43,859 nt of DNA from Smittium mucronatum (taxonomy: Eukaryota > Kickxellomycota > Harpellomycetes > Harpellales > Legeriomycetaceae). The notes beneath the pieces are model-generated. The model saw only the letters and a program-made list of their open reading frames with translations. It did no database searches and was not told the origin of the DNA. The stretch covers positions 1 to 43,859 of the forward strand of contig LSSL01004565.1 in NCBI GenBank assembly GCA_001953115.1. Reading direction: 5' to 3'. This document shows, piece by piece, positions 38,751-43,859 of the stretch (positions within the stretch are counted from its first letter, which is position 1; each line of letters opens with the position of its first letter). The position numbers and the translations under genes were made by a program.

Positions 38751-38770
38751 TGCTAAGCTATGCTAAGCTA
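38751..38770. repeat. Direct repeat TGCTAAGCTA x 2
   Basis: Two perfect 10-bp copies, followed to about 38800 by looser ACTAA-type repeats. It sits at the right edge of the GC-rich island. Confidence 0.85.
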
Positions 38771-39176
38771 AACTAAATAAAATAACTAAACTAATAAACC
38801 GGACTAACAGGTAATGATTCCAGTTTACAAAAGTATTAATTTTTTTTTTAAAACTAACTTAACCAAACACTGGTAAAGCGAAAGTGAAAACGAACAATAT
38901 AAAAATGATTATATTAAAAATTAAACAAAACTAACTAGACTATACTACTAAACTATAAAGTGAATAAAAAAGTCCTCAAGCGTGCTAAAACTTTCAGACC
39001 ATAAAGGGGGTGTAGCATTAATTAGGAAGAAAATGCGCATCCTACCACTTTAATACATATAATTTCTACCATCTTCATGGGTAATATTAAACGAAATCAC
39101 AAGCCAAAGTAATCTATTAAAAAATTTAACTAGTTCAATTTTTATAGGCATTTTTTGAGGTACATGTTAATATTAG

Positions 39177-39602
39177 CAGCATCATCTTTTCGTTTACAAA
39201 GGTGAAATTCTAGAATTTGAAGCTAGAAAATATTACAAGATTTCTAAAATGAGACAAGAATCCCTAATCGACATTATTAAGGATCATTATAACAAGTTTG
39301 AAACTTTTTCTGGCCGAGAAATCCCTGCAGCAATAGAAACTTATGATTAGCGAATAAAAAGCAGGAGCCCTGCCACAGTAATGAAAATTTATTCCAAGCT
39401 TTAAGAAAAACTTCCTTCTATCGAAAAATACTTAAATGCTAGCCCTCTACAATAATAGAGCAATTACATGCTTATCTATTCAATGAGATAGCATCATGAA
39501 TTTCGCCCCTTCGACTGTAAACGACTTAATTTATCTGCTGAAATGATATACACCCTAATTTATGAAAGAATGTCATTTTATCTCTTTCTAATATATCAAT
39601 AA
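39177..39602 (+). pseudogene. Gag-like / retroelement ORF1 remnant
   Basis: One reading frame stays protein-like for about 140 codons with only a handful of stops, all at positions explained by Gln or Trp codons turned into stops. Readable parts include FEARKYYKISKMRQESLIDI, FETFSGREIPAAIETYD, KIYSKL*EKLPSIEKYLNA and LNLSAEMIYTLIYERMSFYL. I do not recognise a specific domain. The gag/ORF1 assignment comes from its position about 500 bases upstream of the reverse transcriptase remnant on the same strand and its charged, helical character. It is inactive. Confidence 0.5.
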
Positions 39603-40100
39603 ACATAATTTTGCTCATAACAGTTAAATATAACCCTGATTTATATTTATAGTAAAGCTAATTTATAGATTTCTCTAGCAATATATGTTTTTTACTAGAT
39701 GATATTTTTGTAATCGTGACCCGGAAAAGATCGGACAATCTAAACTAAGAAGTTACCTTCCATGAAAGCCTCAGAAAAAATTTTAACAAAAAATTTAGCC
39801 AATAATATAAGAAAAACTTGAAATACTTCTAGCCATCAAAAATATAATGAAAATATTAAGAAGAAAATTATTTAGACAGACCTTTCAGCAGTTCTGGCAG
39901 GATTTTATCAGGGGAATAATTCCAAATAAGCTTAATAATCAAATTTAATTACTCTAAAGCAAAATATTTATACTGCATGTAATCACAGGATAAGCATTAA
40001 AAGGCGTTGTGGGGCGAGGAAACACAATAGAGACTTAATAAAATACCCTGACAGAAATCTAGCAGGCTATTTTTTAATATTTAATGTAAAACCGACAGAA
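39603..40100. other. Interior of the retroelement, not assigned
   Basis: Sequence between the gag-like and polymerase remnants. It is richer in G+C than the AT block but all frames are broken. The patch GGCGTTGTGGGGCGAGG near 40003-40020 is the only striking feature. Confidence 0.4.
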
Positions 40101-41640
40101 AACCATTGGACTAAAAAAATAGTCGAGAAGGGATTAGTAATCCCGCTCGAGAGCTCATATTCTCTACATTTGGTGTATTTAAAGAAAGTTAAATTTATTT
40201 TAGATATCTTCCATTTTTTCCTTACCAAAAAGACACCCCACACAATATGAGTTAACTAAAGAGCCTTCAACTCCTAGCTCCAAATTTTTTAGATATATAG
40301 ATATCGTAAAAGAAATCACAACCAGTATTTCTAGAAAAATTATCTTCATTATTCAACTTGAATAGGATTTAAAGATATGTAAAAAAAGGACATAGATTTT
40401 TCAGCCAAATTTTTGCCATCTGGATTTAAACTGAGGTCTTAGCCCGGATTTGGGTCTAAAAATGTTAAACCAGTATTTGCAAATAAGGAACTTCTAAATA
40501 GATAATCTTTATTTAACATGGGAAAAAATTAAAAGGAAGTACTTCATGAACTCTTTGGATATAGAACAGGCATTTTTTCATATTAATATTTACAATAATT
40601 ACAGGAAATACTAGATATTTATTTGGAAAGTCAAGTGTTATAAATTAATGGTTCTATCTTATTTTATTAAATTAATTCGTCCAATTACACAATAATATTG
40701 AAACCAATGCTGAAATAAGAATTTTAACGGAGATAAGGATATCCTGCTAGATATACTATCTTCTTTTGTTTAAAGAGGCGGAAGATATAAGAATTTCAAA
40801 AAGAATAACTGTATTTTTTAGGCCCATAGAGAATATTTTCAAGATGAATTCTTAAAAAAATTTGCATGATATCTTATCAGTCTATAGAGAATTTAGAAAT
40901 GAAAATAAAGTTAATACACATTATTAGTATCTCAATGACAAAAAAAAAAACAAAACAATAGAGAGGTATCAAAGTTAATGGAGTATTTATTAAATACTCT
41001 AAAAAAGCTATTCTGTTTCATTGGAAAGTCTAAAGAAGTTTTTGTGGATTTATTATCTGAAATATCAATGTTTGGAAATCTGCTGGAGCCAAAGAAAGAG
41101 TTTATATCGAAGATGAACCCATGAAATTTGAGAGTGGCAAGTACAGATATGTAATATAGATTCTGATCTTTTGGAGAGATGTGATAATAAATTAAAAAAT
41201 CTAAATTAACTTTCATATATTATGAAAAAAAGAAATATTCACAGATCCTAAAAATTTAACATCATGATTATTATGAACCGGAGAAAATCTAATAGAGATA
41301 TTGAAGTTACATCTTAAAACTATGCAAGTGAATATCAAGGGTCATAGGATGGTGATCCAAGCTCTGAAAACACTATAAATTTAGAGAAAATCCGTCCATA
41401 TTTACTACGAAAAACACAAAAACGGTTTTATAAACAAGAAAATTTGAAGAAATTAAAAATTTATCTGGAAATCATAGATTATTTTTTGAAACATTGCCTA
41501 AAATTCATTACTACACTACATTTTGAGTAAAAAACATAATCAATGATCCCAAAAGATTATAAGAACCCACTAACTTTGCAGAAATATGTAGAAGTTTGAG
41601 AACAGAAAGGGGTTTCCTTTATTTCTTACGGAAAATTAAT
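40101..41640 (+). pseudogene. Reverse transcriptase / RNase H remnant, DIRS-like retroelement
   Basis: Ordered pieces of a retroelement polymerase. 40101: NHWTKKIVEKGLVIPLE, like the start of DIRS/Ngaro RT. From about 40511: TWEKIKRKYFMNSLDIEQAF followed by FHINI, which is RT motif A with its catalytic Asp at 40558-40560, then YRKY*IFIWK. About 40735-40765: a LLDILSSF stretch in the place of the YLDD box, which is lost. 40999-41100: FIGKSKEVF ... LLEPKKEF, like the DIRS connection region, then EM***IK where Trp codons are expected (41177-41190). From 41322: MQVNIKG ... VIQALKTL and SVHIYYENTKTV, like RNase H HINIKE ... IYSDNTT, with both acidic positions altered. Many stops and frameshifts show it is dead. 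DIRS-like is preferred because of the RNase H form; a Ty3-type element is the alternative. Confidence 0.75.
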
Positions 41641-42486
41641 AAATAAAAATTATAAAAAAATTCCTTAAAAAAAACCCTCAGAAAAAAAAGTAATGAGAGC
41701 CATTTAGATAGCCATCTGTAATAAAATCAATATATGTTCTAATTATCCACAATCAAATAAAATGAAAGCATGAAAAGTTATCTATAAAAATTATTAGAGG
41801 GAGCGGCGATAGTAAGAAACAAAAAGTTAATATAAAGATGGAATGAGTAGCAAATAAAGATTAAATTTAGTCTTTGGTTTCAAGGGCTTTTAATTTTAAG
41901 ACTTGAAAAGCATACTAAGTAGCTTTTATTTTTTTATATAATTTATATAATTATTATTTAATTTATAATACCTGATCTTAAAAAAAATGAAGTGGTGATG
42001 GGAAAAGAACAGAATCAATAAATTAATATAAAAAAAATAATTAAAGGAATCTTATTATTATAGTTAGCAATTTAGAATTAGTTCTCTATTTAATCGGCCT
42101 CAATTTCTTAATTTTCCTTCAATTTTTTACACGAAAAGACTAAATTCGGTTAACACTAAACATAATTTATTCCTTGCATTTTATACTCACGGAATGGAAA
42201 TTAAAAAAACATAAAATATACATTTATAATAGAAATCCAATTGTTCAGGTATTAATTTAACCGCATGCACAAGTCAAATTAACAAAAGGTCCTCACTCCC
42301 CAGCACAAAGACTCAGAAGAGCACTCTGTTATTGAAGTGCCCGATAATTAAGCCGAACCCAGTTGAAATAAACCATCGATAATATAAAAAACTATAAAAA
42401 ATATGGAGAATACAGTTGAAAAAAATTAAGGAGCTTAATATTATATTATTCCCTCACCGCGTGTATATATTTTCGTCTAACTGTAA
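41641..42486. other. Retroelement interior or 3' part, unassigned
   Basis: No continuous coding signal. If the element is DIRS-like, a tyrosine recombinase should lie between here and about 43.5 kb, but I cannot identify its catalytic residues. A moderately GC-richer patch lies at 42280-42370. Confidence 0.4.
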
Positions 42487-42651
42487 AAAGAACTTGCTGA
42501 AATATCTAGGCTGATGTTAAGATCCTTTATCTCTGTGCCAAGAATTGGTGAGAATAAGATGGCGTCTGTTGAGAAAACCCTACTACTCTCCTACATGAAA
42601 TTTTATCCGCCAAGCAATGCGGAAGGCGAGGAGGGGGAGGGGGGTAGCTAA
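42487..42651 (+). CDS. Short unidentified open frame ending in a Gly/Glu tail
   Basis: A 54-codon stop-free stretch with internal Met codons (42512 onward, RSFISVPRIGENKMASVEK, later YMKFYPPSNAEGEEGEGG). Its end is produced by the G-rich tract at 42620-42645. The composition is better preserved than in the retroelement remnants. No family is recognised and it may be chance or a fragment of the element's 3' ORF. Confidence 0.2.
   Translation, partial: KELAEISRLMLRSFISVPRIGENKMASVEKTLLLSYMKFYPPSNAEGEEGEGGS
42633..42644 (+). repeat. G tract GGGGGAGGGGGG
   Basis: Part of a longer purine run starting near 42620. It is similar in form to the cluster at 23963-23978 and lies on the same strand. Confidence 0.9.
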
Positions 42652-42848
42652 TAAATTAGTGAATTCATTGGGAAATCTAATAATTGGTTTCCAGAATCAA
42701 TGTAACCATCAAAAACAATTTCAATAATGGTATCAGCGGATTTAATATCACACTTTTTCAAAAGTAGAAAATCGCCATTATTGGATAACAATCGTGATAC
42801 TTGATAGCACGGAGTATAAGAAGATCCACCAAAAACCAATTTATCAGT
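42648..42848 (-). CDS. Unidentified open frame or exon fragment
   Basis: The minus strand is open for about 66 codons and reads as ordinary protein (LVFGGSSYTPCYQVSRLLSN, DTIIEIVFDGYIDSGNQL). It has no ATG start and no recognised motif. The plus strand of the same stretch is also partly protein-like (EFIGKSNNWFPES). It could be an exon, a captured gene fragment or the shadow of the retroelement. Codon composition is less decayed than around it. Confidence 0.22.
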   Translation of the reverse strand, partial: TDKLVFGGSSYTPCYQVSRLLSNNGDFLLLKKCDIKSADTIIEIVFDGYIDSGNQLLDFPMNSLIY

Positions 42849-42959
42849 AACTATTGCTCAACTTCATCATATCAAATGTGCTCAGAGTTAAGTATAGATT
42901 GAATTTTAACTACCCAAAAATGATATTTCCAAAAAAAATAATCTCATAAAAAGTTGAAA

Positions 42960-43440
42960 TAATCACAACAGAGGTTCGGGAATTAAACCGCTTGACTAAA
43001 TCAAAATTTATAATAAGGTTAAAATAACTACTAAACATGAATAAAAGCCTGCCACACTAAGAATGCTAGAGATTTAGTAATAATAAAGCTTATAAAAATA
43101 TTCAAAGGATTTTTTGGCACCTGATGATACACTCTTTGAATCGCTCATAAAAAAAAGAATAAAAATTACCGCTACAATCAAGGCTTTCAGTAAATTGGGA
43201 TCTTAAGAAAACATTTCTTATAAAAATAACAGAAAATCTTAGTTATTTATTCGAAAAAATCCGGGTTTTAAAAGCTAGTACAATTCATCGATATATGAAG
43301 CCAGAAAAAAACTGACTGGTATATCATTATTATAGATGGTTGTGGCCACTATGAAAAAAAGAAAGACTGTGATCAATTCTCAGTCCACCCCAGAAAAAAA
43401 TTATTTAGAACAATTTAAATGATCATTTCTGACTTTTAAT
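42960..43440 (+). pseudogene. Coding debris at the 3' part of the retroelement
   Basis: Plus-strand frames read as protein with scattered stops: EVRELNRLTKSKFIIRLK (from about 42973), APDDTLFESLIKKRIKITAT followed by IKAFSKLGS (from 43119) and MVVATMKKRKTVINSQSTPE (from 43338). These lie downstream of the RT/RNase H remnant on the same strand, where a DIRS element would carry its tyrosine recombinase or other 3' ORF. I cannot see the R...H-x-x-R...Y signature, so the identity is open. Confidence 0.35.
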
Positions 43441-43859
43441 TTCTATAAAAAAAAATATATATGACTTTTTTCTCTCATATCGAACAAAAAAAAATAACTA
43501 TTAGTTTTAACAGAATATTCCTTTATGTAAATTACTTTTCCAAACCATTATATTTAGAAGCTATGCACCGATACACAAAAGAGACTATTAGAAAAATTAT
43601 CGTAATAAAGTACGTTTAACGAATTAAGTATTCAAAATAAGTAATATTTTCGAGTTAAATTTAAATAATGGTCTTGGACCAATGCCTTTGAGGTATGGAG
43701 CTGTTAGAACGGCAGAGGATAGTAGGGTGAAATTTTTTTAAAAAATTTTCACTTTTTTTAATTTTTTTTAAATTAGTTTTTATAACTTTTTATTAACTTT
43801 AAAATAAATTTCCGGTAAAAAAAAATCCAAATAAGTGGGAGATCAAATTGTATTTTTGA
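43441..43859. other. AT-rich right end, no gene
   Basis: Homopolymer-rich DNA. A small GC-richer patch at 43670-43730 could be a last trace of the element or of a neighbouring one. Confidence 0.45.

Larger units (their letters stand above)
38177..38809. mobile_element. Possible LTR or element end containing a GC-rich island
   Basis: A segment that begins TGTTA (38177) and ends TAACA (38809) contains a sharp island of about 50% G+C (32 of 60 at 38341-38400, 33 of 60 at 38461-38520) inside DNA of under 20%. It lies just before the gag-like remnant of the plus-strand retroelement, where a 5' LTR or leader would be expected. No second copy is visible in the window and no clear primer-binding site follows. 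DIRS elements, which the downstream polymerase resembles, do not have such LTRs. The boundaries are therefore tentative, and the island might belong to a separate gene. Confidence 0.25.

Noticed and set aside
39190..39235. AAAGGTGAAATTCTAGAATTTG resembles an 18S rRNA segment (GAGGTGAAATTCTT)
   Set aside because: Similarity ends after about 14 bases, while one reading frame continues as protein for about 140 codons.
40932..41216. 94-codon minus-strand open frame
   Set aside because: It lies antisense to the RT connection region of the retroelement remnant, which explains it better.
38346..42321. Shared 11-mer ACTCAGAAGAG at 38346 and 42311, considered as evidence for two LTR copies
   Set aside because: The similarity does not extend beyond the 11-mer.
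1..43859. CRISPR array, bacterial operon, phage or plasmid
   Set aside because: There are no regularly spaced repeats, no ribosome binding sites and no bacterial gene organisation; the HMG-box gene and transposon types indicate a eukaryote.

Overview
This window looks like AT-rich DNA from a fungal nuclear genome. The best evidence is one intact gene with a fungal MATA-type HMG box (1115-2461, minus strand), surrounded by a few kilobases of moderately AT-rich sequence. From about 7 kb to 38 kb the sequence becomes extremely AT-rich. Hand counts on sample lines give roughly 10-20% G+C, against about 35% in the HMG gene. I cannot name the species. The HMG box resembles Ste11/MAT-type regulators, and the DIRS-like retroelement and pogo-like transposase remnants are consistent with a fungus carrying many decayed transposons.

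Layout. Positions 1-339 may hold the edge of another gene (minus strand, two possible exons, not identified). Positions 1115-2461 hold the HMG-box regulator, followed by a candidate poly(A) signal. Positions 2462-7000 are non-coding and include a miniature inverted-repeat element candidate (4528-4898). Positions 7000-38200 form a roughly 31 kb AT-rich block without any intact gene. That block contains: an 895-bp foldback element with about 160-bp inverted arms, bounded by TTA on both sides (10058-10952); an isolated GC island (13005-13210); a 320-bp TG...CA element that could be a solo LTR (13660-13979); a pogo/Tigger-type transposase pseudogene (about 14920-15853); an almost C-free purine tract (about 16590-17370); several poly-G tracts; and a 35-bp G-rich tandem repeat (35926-36030).

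Positions 38177-43859 are dominated by a degraded retroelement on the plus strand. It starts near a sharp GC-rich island of about 50% G+C (38247-38720) that carries an open minus-strand frame of 152 codons. Beyond it lie a gag-like remnant (39177-39602), a reverse transcriptase/RNase H remnant with DIRS-type features (40101-41640) and further coding debris to about 43.4 kb.

Decay pattern. In both transposon families the in-frame stops fall where Trp or Gln is expected (TGG to TAG/TGA/TAA, CAA/CAG to TAA/TAG). This points to G:C to A:T mutation, as in RIP or RIP-like silencing. Together with the lack of genes, it makes the AT block a candidate heterochromatic or centromere-like isochore beside a possible mating-type/sex regulator. 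That interpretation is inference. Apart from the HMG gene, I see no set of intact genes acting together.
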